Of a stretch of 39,512 bases of DNA, positions 1-7,662 are shown piece by piece. The notes under the pieces are model-generated. The model saw only the letters and a list, made by a program, of their open reading frames with translations. It had not been told where the DNA came from and did no database searches. The stretch comes from Prevotella sp. GTDB taxonomy: Bacteria > Bacteroidota > Bacteroidia > Bacteroidales > Bacteroidaceae. The first letter of the stretch is position 1, and each line of letters begins with the position of its first letter. The DNA is taken from the NCBI GenBank assembly GCA_017509155.1, contig JAFWQE010000059.1, forward strand, positions 1 through 39,512, given 5' to 3'. Position numbers and translations under genes: made by a program.

Positions 1-206
1 CGTGTAGCGCCGCAGGCGAAAACACATGAATAGACATGAATGCATCATGTATTATTCTTGGAAAAGTATATGGGTATTCGCGCGTATTCGTGTAGCGCCG
101 CAGGCGAAAACACATGAATAGACATGAATGCATCATGTATTATTCTTGGAAAAGTATATGGGTATTCGCGCGTATTCGTGTAGCGCCGCAGGCGAAAACA
201 CATGAA
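1..206. repeat. 88-bp tandem repeat, 2.3 copies
   Basis: Positions 1-88 and 89-176 are identical, and 177-206 starts a third copy. The window begins at a unit boundary, so more copies may lie to the left. Each unit contains the words CACATGAATAGACATGAATG and CGCGCGTATTCGTGTAGCGC. No open frame of note crosses it. It lies downstream of the mfd stop codon. A looser relative of the ATGAAT/GCGGCGCC words is seen near 15030-15063. Confidence 0.95.
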
Positions 207-240
207 AGGCGATGTGTTTAGCAGACAGCTATATAAAAAG
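202..240. repeat. Dispersed intergenic repeat, copy 1 (second copy at 15243)
   Basis: The 39 bases starting ATGAAAGGCG and containing TTTAGCAGACAGC match 15243-15279 closely, with only a few substitutions and a 2-base indel. This copy sits at the end of the 88-bp repeat, just before the 3' end of mfd. Function unknown. Confidence 0.75.
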
Positions 241-247
241 AATCTCG

Positions 248-3200
248 TCAGTTCTGTATGTTCCGCATCACGGTCACGGCCTCAGCCACGGTTCTCACGT
301 CTTTCACCACCATGCTTCGCTTGCCGTTTTTCTCGCGCAGGTTGCAGAGTCGCGGATGCTGGGTCAGGTAGTTGATGATGCTATCGAACGACTTGCTCTG
401 ATAGTAGGCGCTCATGGGGTTGCTCACGAAGAACAGGGTCATCTGCCCTTGCTTCAGCATGATCTTCTCGCATCCCATCTGCTTGCCCATCCTGCGCAGC
501 GGCACCACCTGCAGCAACTCCTCGCCTTCGTGGGGAATGGGGCCGAACCGGTCGCGCAGCCGCAGCTTGTAGGCCTGCAGGTCGGCGTCGTCCTTGATGG
601 CATCGAGTTCGCGATAGAGCAGCATTCTTTCGGCACTTGAGGGCACGTAGAGGTCGGGGAAATACATCTCCAGGTCGCTCTCTATGGCACAGTCGTCCAC
701 GAATTCCGTCTGGTTGATGAGTTCCTGCGCATCGGCCGAAGGGCGGTTCTGCGCTGCCGACGTGGCTCGGCGAGAGCCGTCTTTGGGCAGGGCGGTGGCG
801 TAGAGGTCGGAAAACTCCTCGTTCTTCAGCTCAGTCACGGCCTGCGAGAGTATCTTCTGGTAGGTCTCGTAGCCCAGGTCCTCCATGAATCCGCTTTGTT
901 CTGCGCCGAGCAAGTTGCCCGCTCCGCGGATGTCGAGGTCCTGCATGGAGAGGTTGAAGCCACTGCCCAGGTCGGAGAAGGTCTCCAGCGCCTCGAGTCG
1001 TTTCTGCGCCTCGCGGGTGATATTGGCCATGGGCGGTGCCAGCAGATAGCAGAAGGCCTTGCGGTTGGAACGGCCCACACGGCCACGCATCTGGTGCAGG
1101 TCGGAGAGGCCGAAGTGGTGGGCGTCGTTTACGATGATGGTGTTGGCGTTGGGAATGTCCACGCCGTTTTCCACGATGGTAGTGGAGAGCAGCACGTCGT
1201 AGTCGTAGTTGATGAAGCCCATGATGATCTTCTCCAGGTCCTCGGGTTTCATCTGTCCGTGGCCGATGGCGACACGGGCGTCGGGCACATGTTTCCTGAT
1301 GAGCATCTGCAGTTCGGTGAGGTTGGAGATGCGGTCGTTTACAAAGAACACCTGACCATTGCGGCTCATCTCGAAATTAATGGCCTCTGCGATGACCTCG
1401 CTGCTGAAAGTGTGCACCTCGGTCTGAATGGGATAGCGGTTGGGCGGTGGCGTCTTGATGATGCTCATGTCGCGGGCTCCCATCAGCGAAAACTGCAAAG
1501 TGCGGGGGATGGGTGTGGCGGTCATGGTGAGCGTGTCGACGTTTGTCTTCATCTGGCGTAGCTTTTCCTTCACGGCAACACCGAACTTCTGCTCCTCATC
1601 GATGATGAGCAGGCCGAGGTCGCGGAAGTGCACTTGCTTGCCGATGAGCTTGTGTGTGCCGATGATGATGTCTATCTTTCCCTCGGCCAGGTCCTGCAAT
1701 ACGGCCTTTGTCTGCTTGGTGCTGCGCGCCCTCGACAGGTAATCCACGCGCACAGGCATGTCCTTCAGTCGCGACAGGAAGGTCTGGTAGTGCTGATAGG
1801 CCAGCACGGTGGTGGGCACCATCACGGCCACCTGCTTGCCGTCGGTGGCAGCCTTGAAAGCCGCGCGTATGGCCACCTCGGTCTTTCCAAAGCCAACGTC
1901 GCCACACACCAGACGGTCCATGGGCCGCGCCTTTTCCATGTCGGCCTTCACCTCGTTGGTGGCTCTCAGCTGGTCGGGCGTGTCTTCATACATGAAGCTG
2001 GCCTCCAGTTCGTGCTGCATATAGCTGTCGGGGCTGAAGGCAAATCCCTTCTCGCGCCGACGGGCGGCATAGAGCTTGATGAGGTCGCGGGCAATGTCCT
2101 TGATCTTCTTCTTGGTGCGCTCCTTGAGGCGTTCCCATGCTCCCGTGCCCACAGTGGAGAGCTGGGGCTGCTTGTCGGTGTCCTGGCGCTTGTATTTCGA
2201 GATCTTGTAGAGCGAATGAATGCTCACGTCGACCTTGGCATTGTTCGCGTAGATGATGCGAATCACCTCCTGATAGCTGCCGCTGTCGCCGGTCTGGCCG
2301 GGTTTGGGCGGTATGGGCACGCGCACCAGTCCGGCAAACTTGCCGATGCCGAAGTCAACATGCACCACGTAGTCGCCTACATCCATCTCCTGCAGTTCCT
2401 TGAGCGTGAGCGCCATCTTGCCACTGCGGGCGGCGTCGCTGCGGAGACTGTACTTGTGGAAACGGTCGAAAATCTGATGGTCGGTGAACAGACAGAGCTT
2501 CAGCTTTTCGTCGATGAAACCCGCATGAAGGGTCTTGTCGATGGGCTGGAAGGTCAGCCTTTCGGCAGGAGAATGGTCCTCGGCCTGCATGCTGGCAAAG
2601 ATTTCGGCCAGGCGCTCCTGTTGCTTCTGCGAGTCGGCCAGGATATACAGATGGTAGCCGCCGCGCTGATAGTCGGCCAAGGTCTGCATGAGCAGGTCGA
2701 AGTTCTTGTGGAACAGCGGCTGCGCCACGGTGTTGCAGCGAATGGTGGCCTGTGGAACGCCCGAGGCCTTCGGCCCGAACTCCAGGCGACGAAACGCCAC
2801 AAGCTCGTCGGTGAACTGGCGGCCGGTGATGAGCTGCGCCTCGGACTTCATCTCCTCGAGCAGCGACTGGCGGTCCATTTCGGTAAGACCTGCCATGCGC
2901 TCATTGAGGGCTTGCTGCGAGAAACCCGTCTCGTAGGTGCGGTCGATGATGTCGCGCAGGAAGAGCACATCCTTCGTGGCAACAAGCGTATTGGAGGGAA
3001 GAAAGCTGAGGAAGGAGATGCGACTGGTGGAGCTTTTCAGCTCGGGAACAATCTCGGCCGTCTTTCGCTTGTCGCGCGAAAGCTGGCTTTGCACCTCGAA
3101 AGTGCGTATGCTGTCCACCTCGTCGCCAAAGAAATCGAGGCGGAAAGGATATTCCGAACTGTAGGAAAACACGTCGACAATGCTGCCGCGAATGGCGTAC

Positions 3201-3769
3201 TGGCCCGGCTCATACACATAGTCAGACATCGTGAAGCCCAGTTCGCGCAGACGTTTTTCGAGGTCGGTGATGTCCTGAATGTCGCCCACGCTGAGCTGAA
3301 GTGAGCGCTCGTCGAGCTGTTTCTTGGAGATGACGAGTTCGGTAAGCGCCTCCGGGTGGGTGACGATAAAGAGGCTTTGCCCTTGGGGAAGCGACGGCTC
3401 CGAGGAGTCGTTTTCATGATGGCAAGCGGACAATCGGCTCAGCACTTCCGTGCGGAGTATCTCGTTGGCCGCGTCGCGCTGCCCATATTTCACCGAGCGA
3501 CGGAAACTCGACGGGAAGAAAAGCACACGTTCCGTGCCCATCATCTGGGTCAGGTCGTGATAGAAATAGCCCGCCTCCTCGGCATCGTTCAACACAAAAA
3601 GCACGGGTATACGCAACTGCGGGGCGGCCGATGCAAACAAAACGGGAGCGGCCGACGCCACGAGCCCCTGCACGAAAACGGTCTTCACCGACTCGTCCTC
3701 GAGACTTTTCGCCAGAGCCCGCACCTGCTGACTCTGGCCATATAATAGCAGCAAATCCTCTATCTTCAT
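248..3769 (-). CDS. mfd: Transcription-repair coupling factor Mfd
   Basis: An SF2 DNA translocase that removes stalled RNA polymerase and recruits UvrA to transcription-blocking lesions. The 1173 residues are close to the ~1150 of E. coli Mfd. From N to C there is a UvrB-like region, the RNA-polymerase-interaction domain (around residue 466, DVGDYVVHVDFGIGKFAGL), Walker A (GDVGFGKTE, about 622), Walker B (LLIIDEEQKFGV, about 720), the helicase C lobe with HGQM and QMRGRVGRS motifs, and the C-terminal TRCF domain (SSAERMLLYREL). The start at 3769 lies just downstream of a TAATTTTG promoter box. The gene is transcribed alone and divergently from the glycosyltransferase at 3883. No strong terminator was seen; the 3' side runs into the tandem repeat. 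Confidence 0.98.
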   Translation of the reverse strand: MKIEDLLLLYGQSQQVRALAKSLEDESVKTVFVQGLVASAAPVLFASAAPQLRIPVLFVLNDAEEAGYFYHDLTQMMGTERVLFFPSSFRRSVKYGQRDAANEILRTEVLSRLSACHHENDSSEPSLPQGQSLFIVTHPEALTELVISKKQLDERSLQLSVGDIQDITDLEKRLRELGFTMSDYVYEPGQYAIRGSIVDVFSYSSEYPFRLDFFGDEVDSIRTFEVQSQLSRDKRKTAEIVPELKSSTSRISFLSFLPSNTLVATKDVLFLRDIIDRTYETGFSQQALNERMAGLTEMDRQSLLEEMKSEAQLITGRQFTDELVAFRRLEFGPKASGVPQATIRCNTVAQPLFHKNFDLLMQTLADYQRGGYHLYILADSQKQQERLAEIFASMQAEDHSPAERLTFQPIDKTLHAGFIDEKLKLCLFTDHQIFDRFHKYSLRSDAARSGKMALTLKELQEMDVGDYVVHVDFGIGKFAGLVRVPIPPKPGQTGDSGSYQEVIRIIYANNAKVDVSIHSLYKISKYKRQDTDKQPQLSTVGTGAWERLKERTKKKIKDIARDLIKLYAARRREKGFAFSPDSYMQHELEASFMYEDTPDQLRATNEVKADMEKARPMDRLVCGDVGFGKTEVAIRAAFKAATDGKQVAVMVPTTVLAYQHYQTFLSRLKDMPVRVDYLSRARSTKQTKAVLQDLAEGKIDIIIGTHKLIGKQVHFRDLGLLIIDEEQKFGVAVKEKLRQMKTNVDTLTMTATPIPRTLQFSLMGARDMSIIKTPPPNRYPIQTEVHTFSSEVIAEAINFEMSRNGQVFFVNDRISNLTELQMLIRKHVPDARVAIGHGQMKPEDLEKIIMGFINYDYDVLLSTTIVENGVDIPNANTIIVNDAHHFGLSDLHQMRGRVGRSNRKAFCYLLAPPMANITREAQKRLEALETFSDLGSGFNLSMQDLDIRGAGNLLGAEQSGFMEDLGYETYQKILSQAVTELKNEEFSDLYATALPKDGSRRATSAAQNRPSADAQELINQTEFVDDCAIESDLEMYFPDLYVPSSAERMLLYRELDAIKDDADLQAYKLRLRDRFGPIPHEGEELLQVVPLRRMGKQMGCEKIMLKQGQMTLFFVSNPMSAYYQSKSFDSIINYLTQHPRLCNLREKNGKRSMVVKDVRTVAEAVTVMRNIQN

Positions 3770-3782
3770 AAGAAAAGTTCCG

Positions 3783-3790
3783 CAAAATTA
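3783..3790 (-). promoter_or_regulatory. Promoter -7 box for mfd
   Basis: On the minus strand this reads TAATTTTG, matching the Bacteroidetes TAnnTTTG element, 13 bases before the mfd start codon. No good TTTG at the -33 spacing. Confidence 0.6.
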
Positions 3791-3854
3791 CGAAAAAAAA
3801 CTCACAAAGAAAAGAAAGTCGCCAAGAAGATGCAGTCGTATCAACCTTTTTTCG

Positions 3855-3862
3855 TACTTTTG
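3855..3862 (+). promoter_or_regulatory. Promoter -7 box for the 3883 operon
   Basis: TACTTTTG matches TAnnTTTG and ends 20 bases before the glycosyltransferase ATG. With 3783-3790 it makes a divergent promoter region. The -33 element is weak. Confidence 0.65.
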
Positions 3863-3882
3863 CACTATAATTTCTGCAAATC

Positions 3883-4632
3883 ATGAACAACAGCGACAGC
3901 ATTGTCATCATCCCGACCTACAACGAGAAGGAGAACATTGAGAAAATCATCCGGGCTGTGTTTGGCCTGGAGAAGTGCTTCCACGTCCTTGTCATCGACG
4001 ACGGTTCGCCCGACGGCACGGCGCAGATTGTAAAGGGTCTGATGCAGACAGCGTTTTCCGACCGGCTGTTTATTCTTGAGCGCAGCGGCAAACTTGGACT
4101 GGGCACGGCCTACATAGCCGGTTTCAAGTGGGCTCTGGAACACGACTACGACTACATTTTTGAAATGGATGCCGACTTCAGTCACGACCCCAACGACCTG
4201 CCCCGGCTCTATGCGGCCTGCGCCGACGAGGGTTACGACCTGGCCATCGGCTCGCGCTACATCAGCGGAGTGAATGTCGTGAACTGGCCCATTGGCCGCG
4301 TTCTCATGAGCTATTTCGCCTCTAAATACGTCAGGTTGGTGACCGGCTTCAAGGTGCACGACACCACTGCAGGCTTCAAATGCTATCGCCGCCGCGTGCT
4401 TCAGACCATTGAGCTGGACAAGATACGCTTCAAGGGCTACGCTTTCCAGATAGAGATGAAGTTCACGGCCTACAAAATAGGGTTCAAGATCAAGGAAGTG
4501 CCGGTGATCTTCGTCAACCGCCGCGAAGGCGTTTCCAAAATGTCGGGCGGCATCTTCGGCGAGGCCTTCTTCGGAGTGATGCGCCTGCGCTGGGACGGAT
4601 GGACAAGGAAATACCCCAAGATTACCGAATAA
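3883..4632 (+). CDS. GT2 glycosyltransferase, polyprenol-phosphate mannosyltransferase type
   Basis: A DPM1-like enzyme expected to move a sugar from a nucleotide sugar to polyprenyl phosphate on the cytoplasmic face of the inner membrane. Seen in the 249 residues: a GT2 start (VIIPTYNEKENI), the first acidic pair (LVIDDGSPDGT), the metal-binding DAD (FEMDADFSHDP), IGSRYISG and the C-terminal VPVIFVNRREGVSKM typical of dolichol-phosphate mannose synthases. It has no C-terminal membrane helices, so it is the short single-domain type. The sugar cannot be read from sequence. The acyltransferase gene starts 5 bases after its stop, implying an operon. Confidence 0.9.
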   Translation: MNNSDSIVIIPTYNEKENIEKIIRAVFGLEKCFHVLVIDDGSPDGTAQIVKGLMQTAFSDRLFILERSGKLGLGTAYIAGFKWALEHDYDYIFEMDADFSHDPNDLPRLYAACADEGYDLAIGSRYISGVNVVNWPIGRVLMSYFASKYVRLVTGFKVHDTTAGFKCYRRRVLQTIELDKIRFKGYAFQIEMKFTAYKIGFKIKEVPVIFVNRREGVSKMSGGIFGEAFFGVMRLRWDGWTRKYPKITE

Positions 4633-4637
4633 GAACG

Positions 4638-5396
4638 ATGAAAATACTTTACCGCATCTACCAGCTCTGCATTGCCGTCCCACTGTTTCTGGTGTGGACC
4701 ATCTTCATTTCGCTCACCGTTGCCATCGGATGCACACTGTTTGGTGGCCATTGGTTTGGCTACTACCCTGGCAAGGCGTGGGCATGGGTGACCCTGAAAC
4801 TGTTTCTCATCCCCGTCAAGGTGGAAGGGCGCGAGAACCTGAAAGAGGGCGAATCCTACGTGTTTGTGAGCAACCATCAGGGCATGTTCGACATCTTTCT
4901 CATCTTCGGACACCTGGGCCGCCAGTTCAAATGGATGATGAAGCAGCAGCTGCGCAAGATGCCGTTTATCGGATTTGCTTGCGCCAGGTCACACCAGATA
5001 TTCGTTGACAAGCGCGGAGCCAGCAAAATCAAGAAGACATACGACCAGGCTCGCACCATCCTTCGCGGCGGAATGTCGCTCTGCGTCTTTCCAGAAGGCG
5101 CCCGCACATTCACCGGACACATGGGCGTATTTCGGCGAGGAGCCTTCATGCTGGCCGACGAACTGCAGCTGCCCGTAGTGCCACTTACCATCAACGGGTC
5201 GTTCGACATCATGCCCCGCACACGCGACTACCACTTCATCACATGGCACCCGATGACGCTCACCATCCACAAACCCATCAGGCCAGAAAGCCAGGGGCCT
5301 GACAACATCAAGCGAACCATGGAGGAGAGCTACGACACCATCATGTCGGCTCTGGTGCCCGAGTATCAGGGGTTTGTGGAGAACCCCGACCAATAG
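4638..5396 (+). CDS. PlsC-like 1-acyl-glycerol-3-phosphate acyltransferase
   Basis: A lysophospholipid acyltransferase family member, likely making phosphatidic acid at the inner membrane. The 252 residues start with a hydrophobic anchor (about 8-35). The catalytic HxxxxD box is in SNHQGMFD, and the glycerol-phosphate-binding box is FPEGART. A frame-open extension back to 4599 overlaps the upstream gene, so I chose ATG 4638, six bases past the previous stop. Family members can also act on other lysolipids or ornithine lipids, so the substrate is inferred. Confidence 0.88.
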   Translation: MKILYRIYQLCIAVPLFLVWTIFISLTVAIGCTLFGGHWFGYYPGKAWAWVTLKLFLIPVKVEGRENLKEGESYVFVSNHQGMFDIFLIFGHLGRQFKWMMKQQLRKMPFIGFACARSHQIFVDKRGASKIKKTYDQARTILRGGMSLCVFPEGARTFTGHMGVFRRGAFMLADELQLPVVPLTINGSFDIMPRTRDYHFITWHPMTLTIHKPIRPESQGPDNIKRTMEESYDTIMSALVPEYQGFVENPDQ

Positions 5397-5453
5397 AACT
5401 AACGTTTCATCGCCCAAGCAGGCTGCCATAGAGAGGGAAAAAGGCACGACACC

Positions 5454-5945
5454 ATGAGAGACTTTGCCGCCATCGACTTTGAAACCGCCAACAACAAGCC
5501 CACCAGCGTGTGTTCCGTGGGCGTGGTGGTGGTCAGAGACGGCGAGTTCGTTGACTCTTTCTACTCGCTCATCCAGCCAGAACCCAACTACTACAACTAC
5601 TGGAACACCCGCATTCACGGCCTCACCCGGTACGACACAGAGGAAGCGCCGGTCTTCCCATACGTCTGGGAGAAGGTGGAGCCCCTGATAGAAGGACTCC
5701 CTCTGGTGGCCCACAACAAAGCCTTCGACGAGACCTGCCTGAAGGCGGTTTTCCGCTGTTACCAGATGGACTATCCCGACTACCCCTTCTTCTGCACCTG
5801 CATCGCCTCGCGAAAGGCCTTTCCTTTCGCACCCAACCACCAGCTTCACACCATCGCAGAACTCTGCGGCTACCACATGGAACACCACCATCACGCCCTC
5901 GACGATGCCATCGCCTGCGCCTGGATAGCCCGCGACATCCTGTAA
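5454..5945 (+). CDS. DnaQ-like 3'-5' exonuclease (DEDDh)
   Basis: A single-domain exonuclease of 163 residues. The three Exo motifs are visible: Exo I with D and E in AAIDFETAN, Exo II in VAHNKAFDETCL, and Exo III in HHALDDAIACAWIA with the DEDDh histidine. HGLTRYDTEEAPVF after Exo I is typical of DNA polymerase III epsilon-like proteins. It has no BRCT or helicase extension. It could be a proofreading or repair nuclease or an oligoribonuclease-like enzyme. It follows plsC by 57 bases with no clear promoter between, so it probably shares that transcript. Confidence 0.88.
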   Translation: MRDFAAIDFETANNKPTSVCSVGVVVVRDGEFVDSFYSLIQPEPNYYNYWNTRIHGLTRYDTEEAPVFPYVWEKVEPLIEGLPLVAHNKAFDETCLKAVFRCYQMDYPDYPFFCTCIASRKAFPFAPNHQLHTIAELCGYHMEHHHHALDDAIACAWIARDIL

Positions 5946-6014
5946 CGGCCCCTTTTCCGACATAAAGAAACAGTCCCACCAACAACTGCTGGCAGGACTG
6001 TTTCCATACGTAAG

Positions 6015-6088
6015 TGATCCCGTTGGGATTCAAACCCAAGACCTTCAGAACCGGAATCTGACGCTCTATTCAGCTAAGCTACGGGACC
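6015..6088 (-). tRNA. tRNA-Arg (anticodon CCG)
   Basis: Read on the minus strand from 6088 it folds as a cloverleaf. The acceptor arm GGTCCCG pairs with CGGGATC (one G-U), with discriminator A at 6015. The anticodon stem TCAGA/TCTGA closes the loop TTCCGGT, giving CCG. The T arm contains GGTTTGAATCC. CCA is not encoded. It should read CGG arginine codons. A consensus promoter lies just upstream. Confidence 0.95.
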
Positions 6089-6107
6089 TTGCTTTGGTAA
6101 GCGAGTG

Positions 6108-6138
6108 CAAAGGTACAACTATTTTAGGGGAATGCAAA
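6108..6138 (-). promoter_or_regulatory. Consensus promoter for tRNA-Arg
   Basis: On the minus strand TTTG (6135-6138), 19 bases, then TACCTTTG (6108-6115), 19 bases before the tRNA 5' end. This is a perfect match to the Bacteroidetes -33/-7 arrangement. Confidence 0.85.
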
Positions 6139-6296
6139 ATTTTCGGGACGTTTTTTTCGGGGTTGCAACGATGGAGGGGATGAAGACAGACACGACGAAT
6201 GATGCATTGAGATATGGCAAGGGATGAGGAAATTGGGGATGACAGAAAACAGGTTCACGCGGTGGACAGGTGCTATTTCTGTAGGCCCAAGAGGTC

Positions 6297-6330
6297 ATAA
6301 TGCAAGCATTTTGCAACGATTTTGCATTAT
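6297..6330. promoter_or_regulatory. Dyad upstream of the asnA promoter
   Basis: ATAATGCAA (6297-6305) and TTGCATTAT (6322-6330) are perfect 9-bp inverted copies separated by 16 bases and followed by TTTTTGTG. It lies ~60 bp before the asnA -7 box. It could be an operator or a hairpin. The rest of 6119-6296 shows nothing I can name. Confidence 0.45.
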
Positions 6331-6366
6331 TTTTGTGTCAAAATGTACAATTTTCAGAAAATTTGC

Positions 6367-6396
6367 TTGCACATTAACAATAAATGTGTACCTTTG
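6367..6396 (+). promoter_or_regulatory. Promoter for asnA
   Basis: TTG (6367-6369), a 19-base gap, then TACCTTTG (6389-6396), ending 40 bases before the asnA ATG. Confidence 0.75.
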
Positions 6397-6436
6397 CAGT
6401 CAGTTTTGATTAAGGTATAGAAGAATTTAGGAAACA

Positions 6437-7474
6437 ATGAGCAAAGTCATCAAGCCCATCGTCTACCAGCCGTTGCTTGACATGCGTCAGACGGAACTGG
6501 GCATCAAGCTTATCAAGGAGTTCTTTCAGCAGAACCTGAGCACGGAACTGAGGCTTCGTCGCGTCACCGCTCCGTTGTTCGTGCTTCAGGGTCTTGGCAT
6601 CAACGACGACCTGAACGGCGTGGAGCGTCCCGTCACCTTCCCTATCAAGGACCTGGGCGATGCCAAGGCCGAGGTGGTGCATTCGCTGGCCAAATGGAAG
6701 CGGCTGACGCTGGCCGAGTACCAGGTGGAGCCTGGCTACGGCGTGTATACCGACATGAACGCCATCCGCGCCGACGAGGAACTGGACAACCTGCACTCGC
6801 TCTATGTGGACCAATGGGACTGGGAAGCCGTCATCACGCGCGACCAGCGCACGGTGGCATTCCTCAAGGACATCGTGAGACGCATCTACGCAGCCATCCT
6901 CCGCACCGAGTTCCTGGTGTGCGAGCGCTACCCCAAGCTGAAGCCTTTCCTGCCCCAGAACATCCACTTCATCCACAGCGAAGAGCTGCTGCAGATGTAC
7001 CCAGACAAGACAGTGAAGGAGCGCGAAGACCTGATAGCGCAGAAATATGGGGCAGTCTTCATCATCGGCATTGGCGGAAAACTGTCCAATGGCGAGCCAC
7101 ACGACGGCCGAGCACCCGACTATGACGACTGGACAACTCTGGGAGAAGACGGGCAGAAGGGCCTCAACGGCGACATTCTCATCTGGTATCCTGTGCTGGG
7201 GAGGTCGGTGGAACTATCGTCGATGGGCATCCGCGTAGACAAGGAGAGCCTGCTACGGCAGCTGGCGCTCTGCGGCAAAGAGGACCGCAAGGAACTGTAT
7301 TTCCACCAGAAGCTGCTGAACGACGAGCTGCCGCTGAGCATCGGCGGTGGCATCGGGCAGAGCCGTCTCTGCATGACGCTGCTGCACAAAGGCCATCTGG
7401 GCGAAATCCAGTCGAGCATCTGGCCATGCGACATGCGCCGGGAATGTGCGCAGCTGGGCATGACCCTTATCTGA
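6437..7474 (+). CDS. asnA: Aspartate-ammonia ligase AsnA
   Basis: Ammonia-dependent asparagine synthetase: aspartate + ATP + NH3 gives asparagine, via a class II aminoacyl-tRNA-synthetase-like fold. The 345 residues are slightly longer than E. coli AsnA (330). Family hallmarks are QTELGIKLIKEFF near the N terminus, RRVTAPLFVLQGLGINDDL, VTFPIKDLGDAKAEVVHSLAKWKR, LYVDQWDWEAVI and the C-terminal ATP-site motif GGGIGQSRLCMTLL. It is monocistronic, with its own promoter and a strong terminator 21 bases after the stop. An inverted repeat upstream (6297-6330) is a possible control site. Confidence 0.97.
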   Translation: MSKVIKPIVYQPLLDMRQTELGIKLIKEFFQQNLSTELRLRRVTAPLFVLQGLGINDDLNGVERPVTFPIKDLGDAKAEVVHSLAKWKRLTLAEYQVEPGYGVYTDMNAIRADEELDNLHSLYVDQWDWEAVITRDQRTVAFLKDIVRRIYAAILRTEFLVCERYPKLKPFLPQNIHFIHSEELLQMYPDKTVKEREDLIAQKYGAVFIIGIGGKLSNGEPHDGRAPDYDDWTTLGEDGQKGLNGDILIWYPVLGRSVELSSMGIRVDKESLLRQLALCGKEDRKELYFHQKLLNDELPLSIGGGIGQSRLCMTLLHKGHLGEIQSSIWPCDMRRECAQLGMTLI

Positions 7475-7495
7475 ACAATCGCAAGCCATAGATAC

Positions 7496-7538
7496 GGCAG
7501 GCAGGAGTGCATCGCGATGCATTCCTGCCTGCCTTTTT
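7496..7538 (+). terminator. Rho-independent terminator of asnA
   Basis: GGCAGGCAGG... from 7496 pairs with ...CCTGCCTGCC ending 7533 over about 19 bp, with a single G-U and almost no loop, followed by TTTTT. Confidence 0.9.
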
Positions 7539-7601
7539 GTATATTCAAGAGGGAGGGAAAAAGAGTCTGCACTCCCAATATGGACAGTGGAGGATGAAGC
7601 C

Positions 7602-7643
7602 TATAGACCGCGTAACGGTTCGCTGCAAGGTCTTTGGTCTATA
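7602..7643 (-). other. Inverted repeat downstream of dnaX
   Basis: TATAGACC (7602-7609) and GGTCTATA (7636-7643) flank a 26-base loop, 20 bases past the dnaX stop. There is no U-tract, so a terminator role is doubtful. Confidence 0.35.
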
Positions 7644-7662
7644 ATGAGGGCTGGAAATGGCA

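Noticed and set aside
1628-3304. 558-codon plus-strand open frame over mfd
   Set aside because: Antisense shadow of the GC-rich mfd gene; no domain motifs and His/Val/Leu-biased composition.
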